DNA from: Cryptomeria japonica
Taxonomy: Eukaryota > Streptophyta > Pinopsida > Cupressales > Cupressaceae
DNA: 64,000 bases
NCBI RefSeq assembly: GCF_030272615.1
Contig: NC_081412.1
Location: forward strand, 475,297,657 to 475,361,656
Reading direction: 5' to 3'
The stretch's first letter is position 1. The number at the start of each line of letters is the position of its first letter. Under the pieces are notes generated by a model, which was not told the DNA's origin, did no database searches, and was given only the letters and a program-made list of their open reading frames with translations. A program made the position numbers and the translations under genes. Positions 43,780-57,620 of this stretch are shown in pieces.

Positions 43780-45348
43780 GCTACTGTTGCTGGTAGTGTT
43801 GTATTCTTATTGTCCTTGTAAAGGTAACAATGTATTTTTTGATAGCATCCTTCTCAAAAGTATAAGTGTCATTTCTTCCATCATTTATGGCTTTCCCATA
43901 AAATTACCAAGGTCTACCCAAGCACACATGATACGCATCCATGGAGATGACATCACACATGACGATATCCATATACCTTCCTATTTAAAATTCTACTAAG
44001 ACTTGTTCATCTACTAACAAATGATGTCCTTTTTGTAGTTAAGAAACCTTATATGGGGTAGGATGTTTAGTTTTGTTCAAGCCTAGTTTATTCACCATGT
44101 TCATAGCCACGATATTATCAATAATACCATTGAATAATAAGTTTACAACAATTACCTTTAGCTTTGTGCATTGTCTAGAATAATGATCTTCTTTGTATTG
44201 GTTCCTAACTCTCATTTGGTGAATTCAAAAATACTCTTTTGAACAAAAAAGAGTCTAGTATCTTAGGTTCCTCATTATGATTAGATGGTGATCCAACACT
44301 CTCTTTATCTACTGGCACAATCTAACTGTTTTATTTAGGCCTTGTACATCCTTCTTTTAGAAACTCAAGAAACTCCAAAATTTTATTACTAGCATACTCG
44401 TTGCACTTAAAATATTTATTAGTGAAACCCCTTCCTCTTCCTTGATAATTGCCTCTTCCAAATGATCTTCCTCCTCTATTTTGATAGCCTCATCTTTCTC
44501 TATTGACTAGTCCATTGGCACTACTAGTCCCTTGATATTGTTGATGTTGCTGTCCTATACCTCTATAGCCTCTTCCTCTACATTTTAAATGTTTATTTTT
44601 CTTCCTCATGAGCTTCTCTTTATCTTTAATACCAAATTGATAGGGTTCCTCAAGTGATCAAGGGGACCCTAAACTTACTTCATCTTGCAAACTATTTCTC
44701 AATCCATTAAGGTATCTTGCTACCTTCTCCATATCTTCTTCACTATGGCATAATCTAATCACTAGTTTGTAAAAATCTTCCATATATTCTTTAAATGACA
44801 TCTCCTTTTCCTTGATATTTTTAGTCTTCTCAATAGATTTGTATGGTAATATGCTAGAAGGAACTTAGTGTATAGTTTATCAATTATCCTATCCCAAGAA
44901 GTGATCTTTTCTTTATTATTTTTCCTTTATAATAAACATAATCCCACTATATAGTTGTGTGGCCTTGGAGCCTTGTACATGCAAACTTAACTATTCTCTT
45001 TTGCAACTCCTTTGCATTTTATGTACTTCTCAATATCATTGATCAAATTAAATAATTTCTCTCCATTGAGGCTTCTTGAATAGGTATGAACCTCAATTAT
45101 CAGTTTGGCTCCAACAACTATGGTTTCTTTGAGTACAGTGTTTTTTAAATACCTTCTAACTTTGCCAGAGTATTATTAATTATTTCAGGATCCCCTTCTT
45201 CCTCGGCATCACTAACATCATTCACTACAATTCCTCTTCTTACGGTTTCTCCATGACATCCATTGTTACCAGAAGGTTCTTCAACAACTCCAAAATCCTT
45301 TCTTCATGTCTTCTTTTACCACCTCCTCTAGCACATCCTTTGTGCATT
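43780..45348 (-). pseudogene. Ty3/gypsy gag-protease relic
   Basis: In frames broken by many stops the minus strand reads, in order: GVVEEPSGNNGCHGETVRRG, TRLQGHTTI and WDRIIDKLYTKFLLAYYH (capsid), EEDMEKVARYLNGLRNSL, then an Arg/Gly-rich part (GGRSFGRGNYQGRGRGF), a degenerate knuckle (YFKCNEYASNK), and the protease region LLFNGIIDNIVAMNMVNKLG, VMCDVISMDAYHVCLGRPW and DTYTFEKDAI. Both gag and protease are of the Ty3/gypsy kind, and similar to the protease tail at 10612-11090. The D-S-G-type active site is lost. No RT follows at the low-coordinate side. Confidence 0.8.
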
Positions 45349-48300
45349 ATTCATGGTGGCATTCTATCCAATTTCCACACTCCCAATTTATTGTAACTTT
45401 TATATAAAAAATATGTTGGCAATCTGCTGCCAAAAAAATAAAAACTATATTTGTCCATAATGGCAATAAGAATTCCATACTTTAACAGAGCAACATAGTG
45501 TAATAGTTCTTTATCAAACTTGACACTGTCCATAAACCAAATGGACACAAAGAAGGATTTTATTTGTGAATAATATGATAAATTGATTACATATCATCAA
45601 CTACTAGCCTTTTATTAGGTGACCCAAACAAGGTTAGAGACATCCCCTACTCATCACTCTAGATTCCACCCAATCCAACAATGAATTGATGTCACTTCTT
45701 TCTAGCCAAGTCTTCTTCAAAGTGCCATGTGATTTTTTTTCTTTGTCAATCCAAGACTTATCTCTTTTGAATTGTTGCCATTTTTTCCCCCAATGTCCCT
45801 AATTGCCACCAACATAAACTCCCAAGAAGGAACTAATTGAATAACAAGAGTCATCATGTCAACTAAGGAAGAGGAAAAACAAACCAACTCAAAACACCTT
45901 TACAAGTCAAAAATTTAATAATCTACAAAAACCAAACAAAGGAAACAAGAAAGAGGGCCAATGCCCTTGCATCAATTTTTCTTTCTATTAAGTTTTTCTT
46001 TTTAATTATGAATCTACTTTTGAAATCCCCTTTGTTAAATTTTCCTATTATTGTCTTACATTATCTTGAGAATTTACTTTGTATTATAATCTTGCTTTAC
46101 AATTTCTTATGCATTGCCATCTATTGTATCTTGCAAATCTGATTTGAATTTATTTTTTGTCTATCCTTTTCCCATTAATTACCTTTGGTTTTAACTACAA
46201 TTTTTCTCTTTTGGCTATTCTTGTTTACTTGTCACTTCAATTTTTTGGTTGATAGATCAACCTTGTTGTCTCCTTTCGTCTCTCTTTTTCTATGTTGCTG
46301 GAAATTTTATTTATGGTGTATCTCTCTTAAATTTTCATTCATCTTTGGATCCTAATGGACCTTACATCTCTATTTGTATTCAAAATATTTTTTCACTTCA
46401 ACATTGACCTAATTCTTTCACTCTTGCTTGTTTCTCTTGTTTGATTTTATCTCTTCTACTTATTTTTCTTCTTGTTTTATTTATCTTGTTTTTGTTGTTG
46501 CCATCATCAATTCATATTGTATGACGAAGTATTATTTGTTTGCATCTCCTAGTGATTCTATCATTGTTTTACTTGCTAACTAGGATTGCTATTACTCTAT
46601 ACCAAGATATCTATATGCTTCATAATAATTTCCTCATTAACCCTTGCATTTTTAGAGTTAACCATATTTTTACAACAAATGGATCACTCATATTTTTAAC
46701 AACACTATATTGCTTTCCAACAACTCTCTAAAAAGTAAGCGCTTAGACATTGTGGTTCTAGAGGCTAAAATCAAGAATTGTAAAGTTAAAATTTGTAAAA
46801 TTTATTTGTTTTATTTCTATAATTTTGTTTTAGAGTTTCACTTCATTATTTATTTATTAAATTGGCAACTGTTGGTTTTGTTGGATTAGTTCTTTATCTT
46901 CTTTATATCAACAAGCATGGAATGCACCCATATTCATCGCAGACAAGAACCTTCATAATATTGAAGTAATTTGAGCCCATTTGTCTTGGCAAGTCGTGAC
47001 CAAGACTGCAAAGGATCTTATTAAACCACTTCATACAATCATGGATCAAGAAACTTCCATTGGATTCCCTCTATTGTGTCACCCGATCATGTCATGCCTA
47101 GCTTCGTGTTTGCCAATTAAGCCCTTCTTTCTATACTTCTCTCCTAGGGAAGGTCATATATAGTTGTTATGTAAAATATGAATTTATTTAAGGATTGTCT
47201 CAAAGTTTTTGAATTTGATTAGTTGATGAACATTTTTGTCAATGTTAAATTGCAGTCATAGAAGATCTCCAAGACATGGCATACGAAAAATAAAGGATAG
47301 GATTGATTTTCGTTCACATACTTGTGTAGTGGACTTTTCACAAGGATAATTTTAATAAAGAATTGTATAATTAAGCATAAATTTAATGAAGCATTGAATA
47401 ATTAAGTATAATTTCATTGAATATTTATATAATTAAATATTAAAAGAGAATATGCAATTAGAATGAAAACAAAATCAAACAAGATTGACAGACACCTAAT
47501 AAAAGTAATGTGAACGAAGAGTGAGCGATGGTATGTTGCATGTCACCATCCTAGTCTACTATTAACTTCAAATTTGAATAGGGTTGCTTGGATGTGGAGT
47601 TTCATTTACAACCACAATTACTAGACTTTAACTATTTCACTAATTGAAAATTTTTGGAATTGTTTTTTTGCAAATCAACAATATATTTCATTTTAATAAA
47701 ATTCAAGATCTTTAGATTTAAAAAATAGGTCTGTTACATAAAATAGGACAGTGCATAAAAATAGAACCACGAGTTTCCATAAAGCCACTCATCAAGTGGA
47801 GTAAAATGAGGTTATGCCAAAGAATATCTTTATGGGATCCATGAGTGTACACAGTCAGGACACTTACAAACTGACAAAGACCTTAAAAAGCATACTTAAA
47901 TTCGGACACCATTATAAACATATATGATAGACATGCATGTTCTATGATGTCGTCATCATAAGATAAACAAGAGCTGAAAATTTCAAATTGTTTGCTGATT
48001 TTAGCATTTCCCATCAAAAATGAGATTTCTACTTTGATCCTATGATAGGTCCCTATCATTTTAGAGTCTGAGGGGTAAGGTAGTACATTAGGGCATTGCA
48101 ATCCAAAGTTTAGCCTTGTGCTGAAATTTACCAACATGCTTATCTATTGTGTCTTTGTGAGTTCTAGCATGCTCCGAATGATACAATGTTGCTTCTAGGA
48201 CAAGTCACTTGATAGGATCATATACAAACATTAGATCAAGGGCTTAGAGATAAGCTACTAGAATTTATTGGTTTTCAGCAATTGGTGTATGCAAGCTTCA

Positions 48301-51300
48301 TGTTTTTGATGTAGTCATGCGTGTGTAGTGTACATTCTCCTAGGAAAAGAGTTTAAGTTTAATATTTACTAGTTTTTGCGGCAAAATGATGAAAACTGCT
48401 AGCAAGGTTATTGATGACTCTAATCAAGGGTTCAATTAAAAATACATAAGGATATTATTGGTCATGCCTTCCTTCACTCCATTCGAATTCAGTGTCATTA
48501 AATATAGGATTAGCAACAATTGCTTGGTTTATGTGAGAATGAACTTGGCTTGTGTCAACTCCTCATGAATTAAACTCAATATTACCTCTAGTCCTATTGA
48601 CAAAACGGGGATTAGTTGAGGATAGGTGCATGATGAAAGAAGAAATTTCAACCATGCCTGAATTTATCATTGAGTGCATGATTAACAATGGCTTCAAGAA
48701 AGGTGAGAATACAAACATTTTTCTAAGACAAAAGTTAGTTCTTAATTGGTTCCTCCCATGATGTGTAATGTTAGGGTTTATTTGATGGATCATATCTCAT
48801 ATTCTAAATATTTTCTAATAATCAAACCTTATATAGTTCTTTTCCATATTTACTTTGAACCGCGTTTGTCATGTTGGAATCCTTGTTCCCTCTTGTAAAC
48901 TCTTATTGGTTTGATTGATTCAAAATACCACAAATTATATTCATAGTACCCCTCCTAACTAGTTGCAAATTTGTAAGTCAATCTAATGATTCTTCTCAAG
49001 TTAATTGCTCGCATTACTTACCCAAATATTCTAAATCTTATAATTTTGTGTGATCTGAATGGAATGTTGCAAAGATTGCAAATATTTGTCTTGATAGATT
49101 CCATTCACACACTACTACCTAAGCCTTATCATTGTACTCAATATCGGTGATAAAATAGGAGTTTGCAAATTAGAGCTGACTAGATAAAGCCATTCTTTAA
49201 GACTGAAATGAACGTATTCCTAGAGCACCCTTCACATACTAAAGATATTCTATTCAACCTCTTCTTTTCTAATTGGGATCCCCTTTAATATTTTGATTCT
49301 CTTTAAACTCCAAAAATGCAGACTACTTAAATGTAAAAAATCAGTGGGAATTGATAAAAACCTCCTATCTCTATTCAACGAGTCACCTAGTCGCACTTGT
49401 GTCATAAAGGTGTGGCTTACTTTCATTTGGACCATGTTAATCATATTGATTAGCCTTCAATAACAAGGATATACAAATTCATAAAATGACTAAAACAAAT
49501 GACCCAAGCCCAAGTGCTTGAAATGAAAATATGGGACATTTAGATAGTAGGCATTGGTAAGTAAGTTCATTCAAAGCAATTAGGCTTTATGGCTGACAAC
49601 TATCCAAACTAAGACTGAATTACTTTTGTAATGGAAAATAAAAATGTGTAACCTAAGGGCTCTTTAAAACAACAAATTAAATAAAAGCATTTCTTATAAC
49701 CTAAGGGCTCCATAAAAGAACAAATTAATGAAAGCGAAGCATGACAAAATACTATCTATTATTTCTTGGAACACTTATTACTCTTAAGTTTTAATGCAAC
49801 TTCATTCATGTATGTAGCAAGATCCTCCAAATACTGACGATCTAGTTCATCTTACCTGATTTATATTGAAATGACCTTTACAAAATGACATTACAGGTAA
49901 TACCCTAATCATTCCATTGTTGGAAGGTGGTCCTCCATTGGCCTGATTTTGTTTCTTTCTAAAAGACCTAAGTTTCTTGAATTCCAATGATTTTTGTTTA
50001 CATAGGTTTGGAAAAAATAAACTACGAAATTGCTAAACATTAATCTACCTTATAATTTGAGGCTCTAGTAGAATAGAGGCGATATAATTTTGTGGATAAT
50101 ATACAAGCACACAACCTATCCCATCATAACTTGTGTAGCATTTTCAAGACTCAAAATAGGTAAATAAATTATAGAAATCAAAAGATAAGGTGGTCTGGGC
50201 AACATGAAAATCGGAAAACACAAAAAAAATTTCAACTTATCCTGACCTGAATCACAAGTTTACAAATTATATATTTAACTTGTCTGCTCGAATATTCAAT
50301 TTTGGAATGAAAGAGAACATATAAATTTTATGTGCCTGACAATGCTTAGGATGAGGCCAAGTTTACTTCGCTAGCCTACTCGGTAATAGTAGGGAGACCA
50401 TCATGATATATACATGAACAACTTCTCTACTTGCAGGGAGACCTGTAAGCCATTTACTCAAATTCAAGGCAATCCATGGATATATAGAAGCTCGAAAGTT
50501 ACCTTATTTAATTCTTGTCAGCCATATAAAAAATAACCCTACAACACACTGACAAGTGACAAGTACTCTTGAAATTTCTCACTAGCCCAATCATGTCACA
50601 AAAAGTTAATATTTACTAGCGGTTGCATGTTTTATTTTCATGAAACAGGAAGTCGATAGGCGGTCAAGCATGCAAGAATAAGGGCATGGGTAGTGATTTG
50701 GTAACATACAACAAAAAGCTTCTGAACTTTACGAAAACAAAATCTACAATAACAATTAGCATTAACAAAACATTTTTTAAAAATGAACATAGATATCAAT
50801 TGTCAATTGAAATTATTATATATTTTATGATTGCTTATATATATGCCAAAATATAAGACTCTTTAGATATGTTTTGCTTAAATTTTCAACCATATGCTAC
50901 TAGATCTTGACGACTAATTACTCTTTCCAAATATTATGTCAATTTAACAAATCTCTTTGCAGATCACACTGTTCATCCATTTTCAATAGCATATGAATTT
51001 TGAAGACTAACAAATCTAACTCTCAGTTGTGCAACTATAGTGCTTACCTATTCAGAAAACATCTAATTGTGGATGATGCTTTTTACTGTTCGACATTTTT
51101 TTATCAATGTTATCATATTTCTAAATTGTATGCATATTAATCAATAGTGAGCAGTCATAAACAAGATTTGGGCAACAAAAATGATGAACTGTGCTTCAAC
51201 AGCAATGGTTTTTAATGAGATCTTCAAACTACAGTTCCAACATCAATGGGATTTTGTACGTATATATTTCATAAAGGTTGAGATTTAGTGACTTACTGTC

Positions 51301-52749
51301 ACCAATATTTCTGCTATATCTTAAAATTTAATTCATTGTTGAGAAGATAGCAGTCAAATTTCAAGTATGTACATCTTCCCTGCTTAATATAGATTCAGAT
51401 GATATGCATAGAAAGTATCAGTGCACAATAGTTTTATAAGAACATGGTTTGCTCTTGGTGATGGTAATCACTTGATGAATTTATTGGAAAACATTTCAAA
51501 CAGTACAATTGTTATTGATTGTTGGTAGACTACAAAAATGTAAACGTAATAACTTGTTTCTCTATAGCAAAGTGTGTAATGTCTATTTGGCATGCATAAG
51601 CCAAGTAATGCTGAGAATTCCAAAGAATTACCCATTGTAAATGGACAGATTTTGCAATCTATTTGTTTGAAAAAATGGTTTGGGTTATAAGCATCTCAAT
51701 TTGTTTGAAAAATGGTGTTGGTTAGGCCTTTTTTTAAGAAATCTTGGTTGTGGTTTGATTGTGAGAATGATGACTTTCAATGAGTGTGAGGCCAACACAT
51801 TTTCTAGAACCCAACAAATACAATTTGCTTGAATATTTTGGAAATTGTGATTCAGAATGCCAATGAATAGTTGGGTTTGGTAACATTGGAATCCTTTCGC
51901 CTAATTGTTGATCTGTTATCTAAATCTCAATGAATAGTTTCATCAACGTAAATCGTATTCCTTATCTACCGAATTGGGTGTCAACTGAAAAGCTTTGTTA
52001 TGCTTCAGCCAATCACTCAATACAATGCTAAAGTCTGAAAATGTAAAAGGAGCCCATAGCGTGAAAACTTGTGAAGGAAACATAAGTTGTTGTTCAGGTT
52101 AGAAGAAATTAGTGACAAATGTGTGGAAAGGCAAGAAAAAAAAAATTGTTTGAAATAGAAACAGACCAAAGAAATATAGCTACGCAGTAGGGAAAGATGA
52201 TCTCCAATGTGGATGGGAGAAATACAGAAAGTCATGACGGAGGTAAAATAAAAACAGTGCTGGTAAAAAAATCAGTGAAAGAGAGAAGCGTATTAGACAA
52301 TCCCTAATTAATAAGGGTTTGGTACACCCTTAAAATAAAGGGGGTTCTATCATTACATGTTATCTAAAAGTGATCTTTAAGAGTACTATTGGTGATACCT
52401 GACAAATCCTAAACATACACAACAACATTTAGCAAAGCCTTAAAAAACACAATTTGGTATGATGATAGAGATTGCAAGGTTGTGCAACTATAATATAATT
52501 ATCATGGGTCTTTGTGTAAGGAAATAATCAGAATTGGTTCTCAAATTGAAACACAAAATGTCCACACAAGGTTTTCTACGAGATAGGGTTATATTTGCAT
52601 CTTTGTTGCATAGTTCATGTGACAAGAATAGACTAAGCAACATGAATAATTCTATGTAAAAATAACATAAATTTTTCTTTCAAGGAGGTATAATGAATTT
52701 GTTAAGATAAGTTAAATAGCACTCGTAGGAGACATGGAGACGTTGTGCA
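45349..52749. other. 7.4-kb stretch without a recognisable gene
   Basis: I searched both strands for transposon and plant-protein motifs and found none. 45990-46520 is T/C-rich on the plus strand. At 49648-49680 and 49697-49729 a 33-base sequence (TAACCTAAGGGCTC...AACAAATTAA) is directly repeated with few changes. Open frames here are short and look random. Confidence 0.55.
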
Positions 52750-54540
52750 TCTATTTTTTGGTTGCAGGGTTTAGGTGAAAATAGAATTACCTAGAACCTG
52801 TCATATATTTCGTTTATATTATATTTTTTTTTGTTTTTAATATATTTTATTTATATTATATTTAATATAAAATGAATAAACATAAATATTAAATATTGAG
52901 ATATAATATATCTTTATATAATGTAATATAATATAAAATTGAATATTTAATATATTTAATTTTATATATTAAATTTTAAATTATATTATATAATTCATAA
53001 ATAACTATATATTCTCCATTTAATTATGTATTATAATTTAAATTATATTTTTTCTATACTTTATACTATCATTTATATTTTTTCTATAATTTATACTATC
53101 ATTAACTTTGTACACTTATAATTCAAACTTCAAAAGTGCCTAAAGTTTATTATAATATAACCTTTATATACTTTAAAGTTTATTCACTTATGAATTATAA
53201 TAAACTTTGTTTCACCTTGAAGTGAAAGCTTATTGATTTATTAAATTTAATCAGTTTTAAATTATAATAAATTTTATTCACTTATAAGTGAAAATTTATA
53301 ACTGTATAAAATTTATTTATCTGCTTTTGAATAAACTTTATAAGTGAAACTTTATTCACTTTTGAATTATAAGTAATAGTTTTTCACTTTGGAATTATAA
53401 TATTTATAAACATTCCTAATAATAAATTTTATAAAGTTTTATAACTCTATATATTAAATATGAAACTTTAAATTATAATATTTAAATTATATTATGATGT
53501 TAAACTTTAAAGTATATTAAAGTTCAATATAGTTTATTAAATTTTACATTTTAAATTAACATCATGTTTAATATTTTATATTTAATTCTATTTTTAAAAT
53601 TAAAATTAAATATTCACCTTGAAGTGAAAGCTTATTGATTTATTAAATTTATTCACTTTTAAATTATAATAAATTTTATTCACTTAGAAGTGAAAATTGA
53701 TAAGTGTATAAAATTTATTTATCTACTTTTGAATAAACTTTATATGTGAAACTTTATTCAATTTTGAATTATAAGTAATAGTTTTTCACTTTGGAATTAT
53801 AATATTAAGTATATAAAAGCTATTTTATAATAAACTTTATACACTTTTGAATTATAAGTGTATAAATTAAAAGTGCATAAAGTTTTATTATTTATATCTA
53901 TATTATTTATAAAGTTTATAAACATACCTAATAATAAATTTTATAAAGTTTTATAACTTTATGTATTAAATATGAAACTTTAAATTATTATATTTAAATT
54001 ATATTATGATGTTAAACTTTAAAGTATATTAAAGTTTTATATAATTTATTAAATTTTACATTTTAAATTAACATCATGTTTAATATTTTATATTTAATTC
54101 TATTTTTTAAATTAAAATTAAATATATATTTAATATTAAAATAAATGACAATAAAATGACAACCAAAATTTTAATAATTTAAATTTAAAAATAATATTCA
54201 ATATTTGAACATAAATATTAAATATAAAGATATATTGAAAAATAAGAAATATAATATAAATATTATACATTTATATAAAAATATATTAAAAATTCAAAAA
54301 TAAAAATAAAATTATTAAACTAATTAAAAAAAAATTTATTAAGTAAAATATAAATAAAATATATTAAATTTAAGATATATTAAAAAAATAAAAAATTATA
54401 ATATAAATAGAATACATTAAATAATAAAAATAAGTATAAATAAAATACAGTTTAAAATATATATTGAAAAAATAATATAGAAAAAATATATTAAAAATTT
54501 TTAAAAATACAATTAAAAATTTATTAAATGCGGTGAGAAG
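52750..54540. repeat. Extremely AT-rich block with a direct duplication
   Basis: About 1.8 kb of nearly pure A and T. Within it 53211-53612 and 53613-54126 are direct copies of one another, both starting TTCACCTTGAAGTGAAAGC and ending ATTAAAATTAAATAT. The second copy carries an extra 110 bases or so. Each copy has several TTCACTT/AAGTGAA words that form palindromes, for example TTCACTTATAAGTGAA at 53278-53293. No coding potential. Confidence 0.85.
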
Positions 54541-54833
54541 GCCTCGTCATCTGGTTTGGGCCAATTTTTTGAAGTAAAAAAATGCGACGACACTAGGCAT
54601 CATTTCCAGATAATAATTTATCGTATATTTAACAAGGTCGTGATTATTTTTGAAAGGTCACCCAATGTTTTTATCTCGATTAAATCTCCCAAGAAGGAAG
54701 GAATTCTTTGTACGGCTGGCTGGATCAAAAGTTATAAGAATGGCGTAGAAAATGAGATATGCACATTTGGCTTATTCCGATTGAATCATGCCAAACAGAC
54801 GGCCAAGGCTTACAGATTCCACTCTAATTCCAC

Positions 54834-54842
54834 TTATAAATT
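54834..54842 (+). promoter_or_regulatory. Probable TATA box of cysteine-rich peptide 2
   Basis: TTATAAATT lies about 60 bases before the ATG at 54898, leaving room for a 5' UTR of about 30 bases. The sequence between 54541 and 54833 is GC-richer than the block before it and contains an open frame of 111 codons that I consider accidental. Confidence 0.6.
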
Positions 54843-54897
54843 TGGTCTCCTTTCTCAGCTTACCTACACAAAATTTTTGTTCAAAAGATAAACAAAA

Positions 54898-55104
54898 ATG
54901 GCAAAGAAATTTTTTTGCGTGGTGTTAATAGTAGCTTTGGCAGTAAGCATGTCAGGTATAGCCGAAGGACAGGCGAATCCTTGCGATATTTATGTTGAGT
55001 GCACAAGTGATGCTGACTGTCAGGTATACAACTATCCTGGTGAGGACCCCTTTATTTGCTACAATATTGGACAATGTGGTCCGGGAGTGGGACTTTGCGG
55101 TTAA
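54898..55104 (+). CDS. Small secreted cysteine-rich peptide, copy 2
   Basis: An uninterrupted 68-residue frame from ATG at 54898 to TAA at 55102-55104. Residues 1-24 or so are a signal peptide (MAKKFFCVVLIVALAVSMSG, then IAEGQA). The mature part of about 43 residues has six Cys: C29, C35, C41, C54, C60 and C67, an even number that could form three disulfides. It ends NIGQCGPGVGLCG, like the copy at 42850. Compared with that copy it lacks the Cys triplet and the double Cys at the end. The context is good for expression: a TATA box about 60 bases upstream and AATAAA at 55201. Family and role not recognised. Confidence 0.85.
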   Translation: MAKKFFCVVLIVALAVSMSGIAEGQANPCDIYVECTSDADCQVYNYPGEDPFICYNIGQCGPGVGLCG

Positions 55105-55200
55105 TCCCTGAGAGAGACACACTTCATTTTCTCGTTTCTCAGGTTAATGTTATTCCTAGAGGAGAGAAACACTCATTTCTCTAGTTGAACTTTCTCATCA

Positions 55201-55206
55201 AATAAA
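55201..55206 (+). terminator. Polyadenylation signal of cysteine-rich peptide 2
   Basis: AATAAA, 97 bases after the stop codon and inside the block that is conserved next to the paralogue. Confidence 0.6.
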
Positions 55207-57170
55207 TAAGTTATTATGTTTTACTTGTGTTTGGACATTATTATTATGTTATGTTCTTTTATGGTAATGGTGAAATTTATATGTTTATAGGGATATTGTG
55301 TAGCAAATCTTATAAGATGTGTGTTACTCGTGGTTTTGGTTTTGCCAAATACAATTGGAAAAATAATTTAATGTGTTATGTTTATGAGTTTCAAAGTTGA
55401 TTAACTCTTATAAGAAAATTATTATTAAGTGTTATGTTTATGTGTTTTCTTCTTTGAATTGCTTAGCATTGAAAACTTCTTATTCAATTCCACAATTGAA
55501 TATATGATAGCCTCCTTGTTTAATTGGAATCAGAAGGGAGAGCAAAAGGATGTTGGCCTTCCTTGTTGCAGTTGTATATTTGTTTATTGATTTTGTTTGA
55601 TCATTTTACTCTTTGATCTTCTTGACTATAAGATATTTCCTAAACTTTTGAAAGAATAAGCTTAAGTTGTGCTTTGGATATTTACTTTTATATGAGTGCA
55701 ATCTAGAATGTCTACATAGACGTGCGTGTCATTTTATTATTTTTTGAAAATTAATATGTTAAATTAAAGGATTGTCTCACATGATTGGAAGAACACTTTT
55801 TTTATATTTTTGAATGAATATAATTATATTAATAAAATTTACTTAGACACAATAATGATGTTTTTTTAATTTTTCTAAGCTTTGAGTAATGGAAAAGTCT
55901 TGCATTTGAATGGAATAGCTCGAGTTTGTAAAATGTTATGAAGATAAATTAAAGGAAATAAAGATTCTAAATTTAATTTTTCTAAAAGAGTTAAATTAAC
56001 TCTATTCTAATATAAAAAGAAATCATAGCTTTCTCAATTAACTATTTTTATGAATTTTTGTTTGAATGAAGTATTCAAATTGGGAGAAAGAAATATTGAA
56101 ATAATTGAGATAGAATCATGCCATTGGATTTTTGGAAGTTTGAGTATTGAATTTAGGTGATCCTTCCTAGGTCACCTTTGAATCATAAAATATTATAGAA
56201 AATTTGGGAAAGCAAGAGAGTATAGACTCCATAATGTTTTGATTCAAAGATGATTAGTCCTAATCTAAACATCTTGACTATGAATTATGTCCATTGGAGA
56301 ATTTGAGAGTGATCAATGAAATACAAATTCATAAAAGAAAATTTAATTTTACTAAAAAATTTGTGATTAAATAAAAAACATTAACTTTTGGAAACCACAA
56401 AAATGAAAAAAGTATATAAGTAAAAAATGAGATCATTCCAATAATCAGCCATCATATATCAAAAAATCAAATAATCAATCATAAATTTTGGTTATATAAA
56501 AACTATATTTATTTCTTATACAAAACACGTATCTATGTCAAATTCTATTTCTAATTTTTGTGGATAAATGTAAAATTGAGTGCATAAATTTGAATTATTG
56601 AGCTTGTTTTCTAATATATTTTTAGATCAAGTAGTGAAACTAAATATGGTATGAAAAATTATTTATATTCAATCAATATTAAAAATATGCAACCTTTGTG
56701 CATTGTTATAAAATATGAACATATCATTTAAAGAAATTGAGGCATTTTCGTAGCTTTTTTTTGTGAAAAAAAAGTACTATATTAGAAAATGTTTAGATCA
56801 ATATGAATGCTTTTACAATTCAACTCAATATATAATATTAAATAAAATTGTTTTCTTAGATAGCTTATAATATAAGTCCTTTTGTTTTTTTAATTTTACC
56901 TATAGTTAGTCACACTTAATAACACAAGAAAATCCTCTCTGAAAGGAGTGAAACAACATAATATCTAGGGAAGATTCAAGAAACAATAATACTCTATTCC
57001 AAGTGTTGAAACAACAAATTAAAGAAAATATGAATGTTGCTTCCTTTGGGTCGTTGAAATTTTTTCCTAGTTCTCAAGAACTGAGAGCTAAACAGAATTG
57101 GGGGATTAACCAAAATTTGATGAAGATTAACTAAAATAACTTGATCCTAAGAAAGGAGTGAAAATAGTCT
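55207..57170. other. 3' flank and AT-rich stretch, nothing else recognised
   Basis: The first 80 bases are homologous to the 3' flank of the paralogue at 42614-42849. The rest, to 57170, has no supported gene or clear repeat. Confidence 0.6.
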
Positions 57171-57177
57171 TCTCTGG

Positions 57178-57600
57178 AGGAAGGGTGGGTTAAATGGAAT
57201 TTTGATGGTTGATATAAGGGAAATCCAGGGATCTTTGAAGATGGGGTGTATTCAAAAGCAACACGGGATTCCTTATTGAAGAGTACAACATGAATCTTGG
57301 CAGAGGTTCCAATAATCATGGATAATCTTATGTTACTTAGCAAGGTCCTAGGAGACTTAGGGTGAAGAGTTATCAGAATATTATCCTCAAAGGGGAATCC
57401 ACATTGATTGTGAATTGCTTAAATTGAAAAGTGGGATGCCGATGGGAAATTAGAAGCTTAATTGAAGACAAAAAAGATTTGATTAGGAACTTCCCCCAAT
57501 CTAAATTTTGAAATGTTTTTAGAGAAGGTAATAGGGAAACTAATGGAATGGTTAATTACGTCCTTAGGTATGAGACATGAACCTTCCTATTGTTTCCCCA
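57178..57600 (+). pseudogene. LINE RNase H fragment
   Basis: Frames read GWVKWNFDG (first catalytic Asp), YKGNPGI, then GVKSYQNIILKGESTLIVNC, WEIRSLIEDKKDLIRNFPQ and NVFREGNRETNGMVNYVL, the last being the 'FREGN..AD.LAN' end box with the AD replaced. The Asp of 'GDS' is Glu-Ser here. Stops and frame changes are present. The order and motifs leave little doubt about the domain. Confidence 0.85.
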
Positions 57601-57620
57601 CTATCCTCCTATTCTAAAAG

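Noticed and set aside
45349-52749. Short open frames (60-84 codons) over 7 kb
   Set aside because: All are at the length expected by chance in AT-rich DNA and carry no motif.
54556-54891. 111-codon open frame upstream of cysteine-rich peptide 2
   Set aside because: It covers the probable promoter and 5' UTR of the peptide gene, has no recognisable domain, and its end overlaps the TATA-like sequence. Probably accidental.
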